Shown here: piece by piece, positions 50,601 through 56,904 of the stretch
Position numbering within the stretch: the first letter of the stretch is position 1
Layout: each line of letters starts with the position of its first letter
Source: CADEFQ01 sp050185195
GTDB lineage: Bacteria; Pseudomonadota; Gammaproteobacteria; Steroidobacterales; Steroidobacteraceae
Assembly (NCBI GenBank): GCA_050185195.1
Contig: JBFWZQ010000005.1
Location: 124,001 to 188,000 of the forward strand
Direction: 5' to 3'
DNA: 64,000 nucleotides
Made by a program: the position numbers and the translations under genes
The notes under the pieces: model-generated
What the model saw: the letters and a program-made list of their open reading frames with translations, nothing else
Database searches by the model: none
What the model was told of the DNA's origin: nothing

Positions 50601-50718
50601 GGGACCATCCGGTACCCTTTCCTACGCGAGTCCGTCTTTGCGACAAGCGATCAACGCTTTCGGCGCATTGCTTGGGCTCGACCGAAATCTGCTCGGTCCA
50701 CCGGGAGGGTGTCAGTGA
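44629..50718 (+). CDS. SpvB/FG-GAP/Rhs-repeat surface or toxin protein
   Basis: 2029 residues. Signal peptide (about 1-26, GAHAA); SpvB/TcaC-like N-domain (about 35-320, QYSIPIFAPPGTHGLTPQLAL); six calcium-type FG-GAP/VCBS motifs (DVNGDGRLDL at about 339, then near 442, 509, 564, 611 and 663); YD/Rhs repeats (about 700-1700, for example YDALGRPLTRV, YDANGNLTNRHG); Rhs core end YDPVIARFVSADPF and NPLSVVDPSGF (about 1715-1755). A distinct tip of about 270 residues follows, with a VEVTGKKPPRP linker and a Gly-rich domain. Such proteins encapsulate a C-terminal toxin or surface module. The tip DNA is less GC-biased than the body, as expected of an exchanged part. Confidence 0.9.
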   Translation: MTTRSLAVLAALLFSGAALWSSGAHAAVGRTTGAADVSATGEAQYSIPIFAPPGTHGLTPQLALVYGSRGGGDRWLGAGWRVAGLSAIHRCDKTWAQDGVPLNVLNASTDRFCLDGNQLKLTSGTYGQPGAQYRTELERFARITSSGTAGNGPASFTVEQPDGLIYDYGTRADSQIEAQGQTTIRTWALSTIRDRADNRIEFTYSKDATNGSYQIAQVAYTANPTAALTAAYKMAFVYQTQPAGEVESGYAGGAVIKDIQRLTRIDVNYGSTLVRRYTLAYEASLSSAGRSRLASITECAGATGSDCLAPSTFSYQDGTPGLSAESSSGGVVVAPPHTMDVNGDGRLDLVYVSSTTAGGTWRVMFANAGGYSPPIDSGIANLNYAGAISIDYDANGAYDLLVPYSGGTWWVLYGSGTGLSAPSNTGTPATATGTGANALATDVDGDGREDLVWADLYGYGGGDAIRYRLRVAGGAFSSTVYTLAGPLGADNLIVGGLTAMRAGAGRVTDLNGDGRGDLVYRRTMRIWNAGTRKWRYYYYIHAICSGAWTFSVATPSAPAQPVVADLNGDGRTDIVYYDQSTTINYRYSTGTSFTAAGTAGSMSSGALQVLDWDGDGYEDILEPQVATMTWSVRRATGEALLPPVNTGVPYSASMWLILVTVTDVNGDGLRDLAYGDVYTGTWQYRLHAGVEPDLLTAATDGFGNTAGFTYTPISQGSYTKLTDASFPEQDYQGPLQVVSALTASNGLGGSFTRSYAYRGARRHLQGRGFEGFEQRAVTDSRNGVYVEESYERAFPYTGARSRVEAHQPGGTTLSLATTHWNSHTYGSGVESRWFPFVDSSAASRFEVGGAYNGALIASRLSTHTVDASTGLLTDTSTTVTEASTGHGLNGGATHTRRTWQAGYVNDFPNWCFGRPTTTQQIQSHSMYGGGTQTRTVNTAWDTVKCRATQSVLQPGDPQWQVTTTLGYDGFGNVNSQSVTGVGMSARTTAVNWGTTGQFPVSITNALSQTTQKGYDYALGVPTSETDPNGIQVTWQYDAFGRPNRENRPDGTYTTATPYLCTAWSGACYGWDNAVYRIDRYNFDSAGTAINSGVTFHDPFDRMVDRTSVNRDGYQVNERWSFDALGRLSSQSTPARLSAGDTFFYTTFSYDLAHRVTQAARPVSDSDPTVQTITTYYEGLTTRVVDALGKQSTQVATALGQVARSTDHDGYYQAFDFDAFGNPVRVTDATGATLQTGSYNLRGLRTGSMNVDLGSWSYGFDALGEMISTTDANGQVSTATYDALGRPLTRVMPEGAGSITSAFTWGTSAASHEIGQLKVQQIAGTGISTYSETYSFDSLGRPSQTRYSEGGHIYDVDSSYSALTGLPDTLTYPTSTAGYRLKLQYDYQYGALLRVKDYNAPGTVFWQANAANARGQVTDATLGNGLRTVRGVDQVTGWVDYLQTGPGGGTGVQNLSYLWDRAGNLTQRQDNNQGLTENAYYDNLYRLDYTTLNGSTNLDLSYAANGNVSAQSGVGTYSYHATKLHAVASINTGGGGTWSFSYDANGNLTNRHGTTLSWFASNLPKAIVQDSAHASAFQYGPAGQRWQHVYQAGGVTATQVYLGRFVEKVTQGGTVDWRHTVFADGQAVAVYSRKSSGVNTLTYLLRDALGSVDALTDGSGAVVVRESFGAFGNRRGPAWSGTPSSGDLATIDGLTRRGYTGHEMLDSTDLIHMNGRVYDPVIARFVSADPFVSRVLNSQGWNRYSYVLGNPLSVVDPSGFADDKVVLSWTNGDQIPADRGVEIVYERNGLETVMAYGERDFGIIESIFRILDIPRPGGGHDREENGGGDGGLDVVEVTGKKPPRPSPQSPQAPAPQSQQPGACKNGSIGVGGALQGPLIGPFGVGASANVLAGVSYGGSLLDSRVTVQGQISGLLGTGIYGGFGITAQGGPGNIAQGWSTSTAFHSEVNFGAAASGSLSVDIPSQGPASAGGWSSRLPGGRIGVGLGFAVGAGPSGTLSYASPSLRQAINAFGALLGLDRNLLGPPGGCQ

Positions 50719-50755
50719 TGGCACCTTTCTGAATTCGACTGCGGAGCATCGGCTT

Positions 50756-50995
50756 ATGACAGCTTTTCAAGATAGATATCTTCGAGTCTTCAATGGGGCT
50801 CTCCGAGTCGTTAGCTGGGTGTGGATTGTTCTCGGATCTTTGGGTGCCCTGATGTCGCTTATGGCAGCGAGCGATGGATGGGCCGGTACGCTGGCGTTTG
50901 TCGCACTCTGTGTTGCCGGCATTCTGGTGCGGCGGGCGCTGCCGCTTACCAACAAGCACCTAAAAATATTTGGGTTCGTGCAGAAGAAAAAATGA
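50756..50995 (+). CDS. Small two-helix membrane protein, candidate Rhs partner
   Basis: 79 residues. Two predicted membrane helices (about 18-38, VVSWVWIVLGSLGALMSLMA; 43-62, AGTLAFVALCVAGILVRRAL without the last basics) and a basic tail ending FVQKKK. GGAG stands nine bases before the ATG. It begins 37 bp after the Rhs stop, on the same strand and in the same less GC-rich DNA, the place where immunity genes to Rhs tips normally lie. No known immunity family is recognised. Confidence 0.5.
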   Translation: MTAFQDRYLRVFNGALRVVSWVWIVLGSLGALMSLMAASDGWAGTLAFVALCVAGILVRRALPLTNKHLKIFGFVQKKK

Positions 50996-51167
50996 GGAAT
51001 ATTCATCGCGGCGGATCGAAGAGGCGGGCCCATAGGCTGGAGTTCCCAGGACTTAGCAGGCCCATGCAAGATCCAGCGACGAGCACGATGTGATGAACTT
51101 CTACACACGCTCGTGCAGTTGCTAAGACTCTGTTCGGATCTGTGATGTTGATCCGACGTTTGTGGCC

Positions 51168-51577
51168 ATGTCGCTCATTCCGTCACCACTATGGATCGCA
51201 TTGGGCCAGCTTGGTTCGGGACTTTCGGGCAATTGGGAACCCTTTCACTCGGTCTATCGCCGCCGTCTCCTTGAGTCTGGGTATCAAGGAAATTCACGCG
51301 CGGCTGAATTGGCGTATCAACTTTCCGGAAGACGTGGCGTACTCCCCGGGGCGAGCGGTTCTCTACACCCGCCTGCTTTGAACACCAAGGTGACAACTGG
51401 ACTGCGGATGCCTGAAGCTTGTTCGTGCAAGCGGTAGGGCCAATGTCGCCTGATGCAACTCAGCAGGTCCGCGTTCGCTTTCTGATGGAAGACGCGCCGC
51501 AAGAGTGGCTCACCAGCGGCAGCAGGTTCGAACTTCATGAGGGGCGGCTGTTGCTTGCTGAAGGCGTGGTTGGGTGA
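51168..51577 (+). pseudogene. Decayed gene with EF-Tu domain III-like C-terminal remnant
   Basis: The last 44 codons (51443-51577) read MSPDATQQVRVRFLMEDA, then EWLTSGSRFELHEGRLLLAEGVVG, a pattern like small proteins related to EF-Tu domain III. The same frame continues upstream as SLFVQAVGP to a TGA at 51413, then FEHQGDNWTADA before it. Further upstream the sense moves to another frame (AAELAYQLSGRRGVLPGASG, open from 51168). One frameshift near 51378 and one nonsense codon would explain this. The rest of 50996-51621 shows no intact gene. Both the family match and the number of lesions are inferred by eye. Confidence 0.4.
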
Positions 51578-51621
51578 CGGATGTTGGTTACGGAGCGAGG
51601 CAGTACCTCAGAAAGCTTTCA

Positions 51622-51966
51622 TCACGGCGCTTCCTGCGCCGGCGCCGCCGGATCGAGCGCCACCTCCACCTGCCCACCGTTGACGCGCAGGTGATGCACG
51701 GGCAACGGCTCCGTCGCCGGGCCCTTCAGCACGCGGCCGTCGCGCACGTCGAAGACCGCGCCGTGCAGCGGGCAATCGAGCTTGTGGCCGCGCAGCCGCC
51801 CTTCGGCGAGTTGCGCGAAGGCGTGCGTGCAGATGTTGTCGACCGCGTGTAGTCCATCCTTCGTGTGGCACAGGAGCACGCTGCGACCGCCGATCGTGCA
51901 GGCCCGCATCCGTCCCGGCGGCAGGTCCGCAAGCGCGAACACGGGCTCGAATTCCAGGTCCGCCAT
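51622..51966 (-). CDS. Rieske-type 2Fe-2S ferredoxin
   Basis: 114 residues forming one Rieske domain with ligands ICTHAFAQL (Cys-x-His) and CPLHGAVFD (Cys-x2-His). It is a soluble electron carrier of the NirD/biphenyl-dioxygenase ferredoxin type. It starts six bases after the phzF stop and shares its transcript. No oxygenase gene adjoins, so its partner is unknown. Confidence 0.87.
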   Translation of the reverse strand: MADLEFEPVFALADLPPGRMRACTIGGRSVLLCHTKDGLHAVDNICTHAFAQLAEGRLRGHKLDCPLHGAVFDVRDGRVLKGPATEPLPVHHLRVNGGQVEVALDPAAPAQEAP

Positions 51967-51972
51967 GCGCGG

Positions 51973-52872
51973 CTAGAGGGTGAGGCTCGTTTCGAACACG
52001 AGCGCGGCATCGCCGACGACGCGGATCGAACTCACGCTGCCGTCCACGTACTCGAGTTCGACATCGACCTGGCCGGGCCGACCGAGGTAGTGGCCCTGCG
52101 CGCCGCTGAACTGCGCGCCATCGCCGTTGCGTGCGACGAGGCCGTGCGCCGCGAGGTAGGCGCCGAGCATGCCGTGTGCGTTGCCGCTCACGGGATCCTC
52201 GGGGATGCCGAGCGCGGGGCAGAACATGCGCGATTCGGTCAGCACGCCCGGCACCTGCGGCGTGAGCGTGAACACGAAATAGCCCGCGGCGCCCAGTTGG
52301 GCGGAGAGGGTGGTGAGCCGCGCGGCGTCGGGCTTCAGCTGGCGCAGTTGTTCGGCGCCGCGCACGCCGACCATGAGGCGCGTGCTGGCGCTGCCGCAGA
52401 CGAGCAACGGGCAATGGCCGTCGAGGTCGCCGCTCGAGAGCGCGAGTGCATCGAGCACCGCGAGGCGCTCTCGCGCTGAAAGCTCGCGGCCGATCGGCGG
52501 CGGGGATTGCTGGATCGCGATACGACGCCCTTCGCCCTCGCCGCGCACTTCGATCTCGACGATGCCGGCCTTCTGTTTCTGGCGCAGGCGCCGCGGCCCG
52601 GGTCGCCGCGACATGACGTAGTGCGCGGCGACGGTGGCGTGCGCGACGAAGGCCGCCTCGGTGCGCGGCGTGAAAAAGCGCACGCGCAGGTCGTGGTCGG
52701 CGCTGTCGGGCGCCGAGACGAACGCGGTGTCGGCGTTGTTCAGCTCGCGCGCGATGGCGAGCATCTCTTCCTCGGTCAGCGCATCCGCGCCGAGCACGAC
52801 GCCCGCGGGGTTGCCCGTGAAGCGCTGCCGCGTGAAGGCGTCGACCTGGAACACTGCAAGGGTGCGACTCAT
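51973..52872 (-). CDS. PhzF/YddE-family isomerase
   Basis: 299 residues with the PhzF double hot-dog-like fold: VDAFTRQRFTGNPAGVVL, RFFTPRTEAAFVAHATVAAHYV, and IPEDPVSGNAHG (Asp and Ser of the active site). The catalytic Glu of PhzF/YddE, normally in SETAF, is Asp here (NADTAF). Substrate unknown. TAGAAT lies seven bases before the ATG at 52872 with no Shine-Dalgarno. Divergent from the thiamine operon; cotranscribed with the Rieske gene. Confidence 0.85.
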   Translation of the reverse strand: MSRTLAVFQVDAFTRQRFTGNPAGVVLGADALTEEEMLAIARELNNADTAFVSAPDSADHDLRVRFFTPRTEAAFVAHATVAAHYVMSRRPGPRRLRQKQKAGIVEIEVRGEGEGRRIAIQQSPPPIGRELSARERLAVLDALALSSGDLDGHCPLLVCGSASTRLMVGVRGAEQLRQLKPDAARLTTLSAQLGAAGYFVFTLTPQVPGVLTESRMFCPALGIPEDPVSGNAHGMLGAYLAAHGLVARNGDGAQFSGAQGHYLGRPGQVDVELEYVDGSVSSIRVVGDAALVFETSLTL

Positions 52873-52879
52873 GGCTGCA

Positions 52880-52885
52880 ATTCTA
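52880..52885 (-). promoter_or_regulatory. Putative -10 of phzF-Rieske operon
   Basis: TAGAAT on the minus strand, seven bases before the phzF ATG, implying a message that starts at or next to the start codon. Confidence 0.4.
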
Positions 52886-52890
52886 ATCGC

Positions 52891-52918
52891 TTGCACTCCG
52901 CCGCACGATCACTAACAT
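52891..52918 (+). promoter_or_regulatory. Putative promoter of the thiamine operon
   Basis: TTGCAC (52891-52896) and TAACAT (52913-52918) with 16-bp spacing place transcription start near 52925, immediately before the TPP aptamer. The -35 is weak. Confidence 0.4.
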
Positions 52919-52925
52919 ACGCGTC

Positions 52926-53017
52926 ACATCCTTGGGGTGGCCCGCTTGCGGGGCCTGAGATGCCAGTGGGCGAACCCGTTGAACCTGATCCGGCTAATAC
53001 CGGCGTAGGGAGCAGGC
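52926..53017 (+). promoter_or_regulatory. TPP riboswitch (THI element)
   Basis: The classic aptamer landmarks occur in order: TTGGGGTGGCCCGC, a GC hairpin, GGCCTGAGATGCC (pyrimidine-sensor helix with CUGAGA), AACCCGTTGAACCTGATC, and CGGCTAATACCGGCGTAGGGAG. The Shine-Dalgarno of the downstream receptor (AGGGAG, 53007-53012) lies in the closing segment of the aptamer and the ATG is at 53018. TPP binding should therefore hide the ribosome site directly, with no separate expression platform. Confidence 0.95.
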
Positions 53018-55123
53018 ATGATCCGTTGTGGCTCGTTCGGGCGCCTCGTGGGCGCAATGCTGTTTTGCGCAATTCCGTTCGCCGGCGCCGAGGACCTCGA
53101 CGAGGTGCTCGTCGTCACGTCCCGGCTGCGCGACGTCGCGGTCGATGCGCTGCCCGCGAGTGTCACGGTGTTGCCGCGACAGACCATCGCCGAGGCGGGC
53201 CTGCAGCACTTCGAGGACGTGATGCCGCTCGTGCCGAACCTCAACTGGTCGGCGGGCACGGCGCGGCCGCGTTATTTCCAGTTGCGCGGCATCGGCGAGC
53301 TCGAGCAGTACCAGGGTGCCCCGAACCCTTCGGTCGGTTTCCTGATCGACGGCATCGATTTCTCGGGCGTCGGCATGCCCGCCACCACTTTCGACGTCGA
53401 GCAGATCGAGGTGCTGCGCGGCCCGCAGGGCACGGCCTACGGCGCGAACGCGCTCGCGGGCCTCGTGAGCCTGCGCACGCGCGATGCGCGGCCGCGGTTC
53501 GAGCTGCGCGGCGAGGCGACGGCGGGCGCTCTCGGCACCTGGGGCGGGGGCGGCGTCATCGGCGGCGCGATCGATCGCGCGGGCACCGCAGCCTTCCGGT
53601 TGGTCGCGCATCACTACGAAAGCAACGGCTTTCGCCGCAACGCCTTCCTCGGTCGAGACGACACCAACGGCTACGATGAGGACACTTTGCGCGCACGCGT
53701 GCGCTGGGCGATGTCCGACACGCTCGACCTGGGGCTCACCGCGATGTGGGTCGATATCGACGACGGCTACGATGCCTTCTCGATCGACAATTCGCGCGTC
53801 ACGCGCTCGGATCACCCCGGCGCCGACCGGCAGCGCACGGCGGGCGCTGCCGTCAACCTTGCCTGGAAGGGTGCCGCGGCGTTCGAGCTGCGCAGCGTGA
53901 CGACCTACGCCGATTCGAAGATCGGCTATGGCTTCGACGGGGACTGGGGCAACGATGCGATGTGGGGCGAGTACGCACCCTACGACTACACGACCTGGTT
54001 CGCGCGCCGCCGACGTTCGGTGAGCGAGGACCTGCGGCTCGTGTCGACGGCCAATGCCGGGGAAGGTGGACTCGGCTGGACGCTCGGCGCCTACGCACTC
54101 GATGTCGATGAGCGCAACGACCAGCGCGATGCGGCGAGCGGGATCGCCTACCGCCTGCTCGCCAGCGACTACCGCGCCACGAACCTCGCGCTTTACGGCG
54201 AGGTCGACTGGCGCGTCGCGCCGCGCACGACCCTGTCGTTCGGTGCACGCGCCGAGCGGCGCGATGCCGACTACCAGGATCGCGAGGCGCTCTCGGGCGA
54301 GACGAGCACGTTCGCGCCGGCCGACTCGATGTGGGGCGGGCATGCGAGCCTGTCGTTCGCGGCCAGCGCCGCGCGCACCTGGTATGCGACGCTGTCACGC
54401 GGCTACAAGGCCGGTGGATTCAACATCGGGGCGGCCGTGCCCGCGGATCGGCGCCGCTTCGACCCCGAAGCCCTGTGGAACGCGGAAGCCGGGCTGGCCT
54501 GGCGTGCGCCCGATGGCCGCTGGTCGACCCGGACCTCGCTCTTCTACATGCGGCGCGAATCGCAGCAGGTCGCAGCGTCGCAGCAGCTCGTGCCGGGCGA
54601 TCCGCTCTCCTACGTGTTCTTCACCGACAACGCCGCGCGCGGCCGCAACTACGGCCTCGAGGCCAGCGCGCGGCTCGCCGTGACACCACGCTTCGACGTG
54701 GCTGCGACGCTCGGCCTCCTCGAGACGGCCTACCTCGGCTATCGCACCGGCAACCCCGTGCGCGACGCCGCGCTCGACGGGCGCGAACAGGCGCACGCGC
54801 CGCAGTACCAGTACTCCGTCAGCTTCGCGTATCGCGATCCGTTGGGGTTCTTCGCGCGCGCCGACCTGCAGGGCGTGGATGATTTCTACTTCGACACGAG
54901 CCACGACCAGCGCTCGGGCGCCTACACCGTGGCCAACCTGCGCATCGGCTACGGTCGCGAGCGCTGGTCCGTCGCGGCGTTTGCGCGCAATCTGTTCGAT
55001 GAGCGGTATGCCATGCGCGGCTTCTACTTCGGCGTCGAGCCGCCGGACTTCCCGGACAGGCGCTACGTGCAGCTTGCCGATGCGCGCCTCGTCGGCGTCA
55101 CGCTCGACTACCATTTCGAATGA
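53018..55123 (+). CDS. TonB-dependent receptor for thiamine or precursor
   Basis: 701 residues. Signal peptide (about 1-24, PFAGA), TonB-box-like LDEVLVVTSRL, plug (FQLRGIGELEQYQG, IEVLRGPQGTAYGANALAG) and barrel with C-terminal VGVTLDYHFE. The TPP riboswitch in its leader and the following PnuT gene mark it as an outer-membrane transporter for thiamine or its pyrimidine. First gene of the operon receptor, YkoF-like, pnuT, kinase. Confidence 0.9.
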   Translation: MIRCGSFGRLVGAMLFCAIPFAGAEDLDEVLVVTSRLRDVAVDALPASVTVLPRQTIAEAGLQHFEDVMPLVPNLNWSAGTARPRYFQLRGIGELEQYQGAPNPSVGFLIDGIDFSGVGMPATTFDVEQIEVLRGPQGTAYGANALAGLVSLRTRDARPRFELRGEATAGALGTWGGGGVIGGAIDRAGTAAFRLVAHHYESNGFRRNAFLGRDDTNGYDEDTLRARVRWAMSDTLDLGLTAMWVDIDDGYDAFSIDNSRVTRSDHPGADRQRTAGAAVNLAWKGAAAFELRSVTTYADSKIGYGFDGDWGNDAMWGEYAPYDYTTWFARRRRSVSEDLRLVSTANAGEGGLGWTLGAYALDVDERNDQRDAASGIAYRLLASDYRATNLALYGEVDWRVAPRTTLSFGARAERRDADYQDREALSGETSTFAPADSMWGGHASLSFAASAARTWYATLSRGYKAGGFNIGAAVPADRRRFDPEALWNAEAGLAWRAPDGRWSTRTSLFYMRRESQQVAASQQLVPGDPLSYVFFTDNAARGRNYGLEASARLAVTPRFDVAATLGLLETAYLGYRTGNPVRDAALDGREQAHAPQYQYSVSFAYRDPLGFFARADLQGVDDFYFDTSHDQRSGAYTVANLRIGYGRERWSVAAFARNLFDERYAMRGFYFGVEPPDFPDRRYVQLADARLVGVTLDYHFE

Positions 55124-55134
55124 ACGGAGACCCC

Positions 55135-55383
55135 ATGGACATCGGTGTCGAGATCAGCCTCTATCCGCTCGATGCGGATTTCATTCCGCCGATCCGGGAT
55201 TTCATCGATCGGCTGAACGCCCATGCGGGCCTCAAGATCGTCACGAACAGCCTCAGCACCCAGGTGTTCGGCCCCTACGAGCGGGTGTGGGCGGCGCTGC
55301 AGGCCGAGATCCGCCCGACCTTCGAGGCCAACACGAAGGCCGTGTTCGTGATGAAGGTGATCGGCCCGTACGCGGAACGCTGA
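55135..55383 (+). CDS. YkoF-like thiamine/HMP-binding small protein
   Basis: 82 residues, one ferredoxin-like domain: VEISLYPLDADFIPPIRDF, GLKIVTNSLSTQVFGPYERV and AVFVMKVIGPY. It resembles one half of YkoF, which binds hydroxymethylpyrimidine or thiamine. Its place between a riboswitch-controlled receptor and pnuT supports a thiamine role. GGAGA precedes the ATG at 55135; an ATG at 55120 overlaps the receptor stop and is less likely. Confidence 0.75.
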   Translation: MDIGVEISLYPLDADFIPPIRDFIDRLNAHAGLKIVTNSLSTQVFGPYERVWAALQAEIRPTFEANTKAVFVMKVIGPYAER

Positions 55384-55393
55384 CGGGCCGCAC

Positions 55394-56005
55394 GTGGCCG
55401 GCTTTCTCGCCCAGTTGCTCGTGGACCTGCGCGCGACCTCGGCGCTCGAGGGCGTCACGGTCGCGCTCGGCCTCGTGTACGTGGTGCTGGCCGTGCGCCG
55501 CAGTCGCTGGTGCTGGGTCTACGGCGGCGTCTCCTCGGCGGGCCTCGCCTGGCTGTCGGTGCGCGCGGCGCTGCCGATGCAGGCGCTGCTGCAGGCGTTC
55601 TACGTCGCGATGGCGGCTTACGGCTTCACGCGCTGGAGCGCGGATCGCGATACGGGCGGGCATGTCAAGGTCGGCTGGTGGCCGTGGCCGGCCCACGTCG
55701 CCGCGTGGGTCGCGATCCTGGTGCTGACGCTCACGACCTCCCACGTGCTCGCGCGCTACACGCAGGCCGCGGAGCCCATGCTCGATGCCGCGTGCACGGC
55801 CGGGAGCCTGCTCGCCACCTGGCTCGCGGCGCGCGCACGCATCGAGAACTGGCTGTACTGGATCGTCGTCGACGCCGCGCTCGGCGTGCTCTACGCCAGC
55901 CAGGGGCTCGCCCTCATCACGCTGCTCTATTTCGCCTATCTCGGGATGGCGGTACTCGGGTTCGTGAGCTGGCTGCGCGGCCTGTCCGAAAGACCCGCGC
56001 CGTGA
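55394..56005 (+). CDS. pnuT: PnuT thiamine transporter (PnuC family)
   Basis: 203 residues with about seven membrane helices. Family signatures GLVYVVLAVRRSRWCWVYG and the conserved ENWLYWIVVDAALGVLYASQ, then LYFAYLGMAVLG. PnuT moves thiamine across the inner membrane by facilitated diffusion, trapped by a kinase. GTG start at 55394, ten bases after the previous stop. Its TGA overlaps the kinase GTG (GTGA). Confidence 0.85.
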   Translation: MAGFLAQLLVDLRATSALEGVTVALGLVYVVLAVRRSRWCWVYGGVSSAGLAWLSVRAALPMQALLQAFYVAMAAYGFTRWSADRDTGGHVKVGWWPWPAHVAAWVAILVLTLTTSHVLARYTQAAEPMLDAACTAGSLLATWLAARARIENWLYWIVVDAALGVLYASQGLALITLLYFAYLGMAVLGFVSWLRGLSERPAP

Positions 56006-56889
56006 GCATCCTGCCCGCTCCCGACGTGCTGGCGCGGGTGCCGGGCGCCGACGGGGGCGCGCCGGCCGACGTGCGCCCGCTGGCTGGGGGCCTCACCAAT
56101 CGCAGCTTCCTGGTCGCGACGGGGCAGGGCCGCTTCGTGGTGCGACTCGGCACGGCCCACGACACCTTGCTCGCGATCGACCGGCGCGTCGAGACCACGG
56201 TGCAGCGCCTCGCGGCGGGCGCGCAGGTGGCACCGCGCGTGGTGCACGCGGATATCGCGAGCGGTCTCCTGATCACGGAGTACGTCGACGGGCGCGGCTG
56301 GACCGACGTGGATTTCACAGACCGGGTCGGCATCGACCGCCTGTGCGCGCAGCTCGCCCGGTTGCAGGGTATCGACGCGCGCGCGGTGCCCGGCCTCGGC
56401 GTGCTTGACCCGCTCGCGCTCGCGCGCGGTTATGTCGCGCGGATCGGGGCGGCGGCGCCGGAGGAGCAGCCGCATCTCGCGCAACTGCTCACCGAATCGG
56501 AGCGCCACTGGCGGGATTGCGGCGCCACGGCCCGCCACCCGGTGCTCGCGCACAGCGACCTGCACGGCTCGAACCTCGTCGACGGGGAACGCCTCTGGCT
56601 CATCGACTGGGAGTACGCCGCGCTCGCCGATCCCCTGCACGATGTCGCCTGCCTGCTCGCCTACTACCCGCAGGCCGCGCCGCACACCGGGCGCATGCTG
56701 GCGGCCCTTGGCCTCGAGCGCGTGGCAACGCCGGCGATGCTCGACGCCGCGGTCTGGCTCTTCCAGCTGCTGGTTTTCCTCTGGTATCGGGCCCGCCGCG
56801 TGGCGGTTGCCCCCTGTGCGCTGGAGCAAAGCGCCGAAGCGCGCGCCGCACGCGCCCTCGTTCCCCTCGTGCATAATAGGAGTCTTTGA
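56002..56889 (+). CDS. Choline/thiamine kinase-like phosphotransferase
   Basis: 295 residues of the APH/choline kinase fold. LAGGLTNRSFLVATGQGRFVVR at the N-terminus, Brenner motif LAHSDLHGSNLV and the metal motif LWLIDWEYAALADPLHDVA. In a TPP-riboswitch operon directly coupled to pnuT it is most likely a thiamine kinase (ThiK-like), trapping imported thiamine as thiamine monophosphate. GTG start at 56002 overlapping the pnuT stop. Confidence 0.82.
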   Translation: MSILPAPDVLARVPGADGGAPADVRPLAGGLTNRSFLVATGQGRFVVRLGTAHDTLLAIDRRVETTVQRLAAGAQVAPRVVHADIASGLLITEYVDGRGWTDVDFTDRVGIDRLCAQLARLQGIDARAVPGLGVLDPLALARGYVARIGAAAPEEQPHLAQLLTESERHWRDCGATARHPVLAHSDLHGSNLVDGERLWLIDWEYAALADPLHDVACLLAYYPQAAPHTGRMLAALGLERVATPAMLDAAVWLFQLLVFLWYRARRVAVAPCALEQSAEARAARALVPLVHNRSL

Positions 56890-56904
56890 CCGAGGGGAGT
56901 GCGG

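Noticed and set aside
51413..51415. Selenocysteine at the in-frame TGA
   Set aside because: No SECIS-like hairpin noticed, no selenoprotein family match, and a nearby frameshift makes simple decay the easier explanation.
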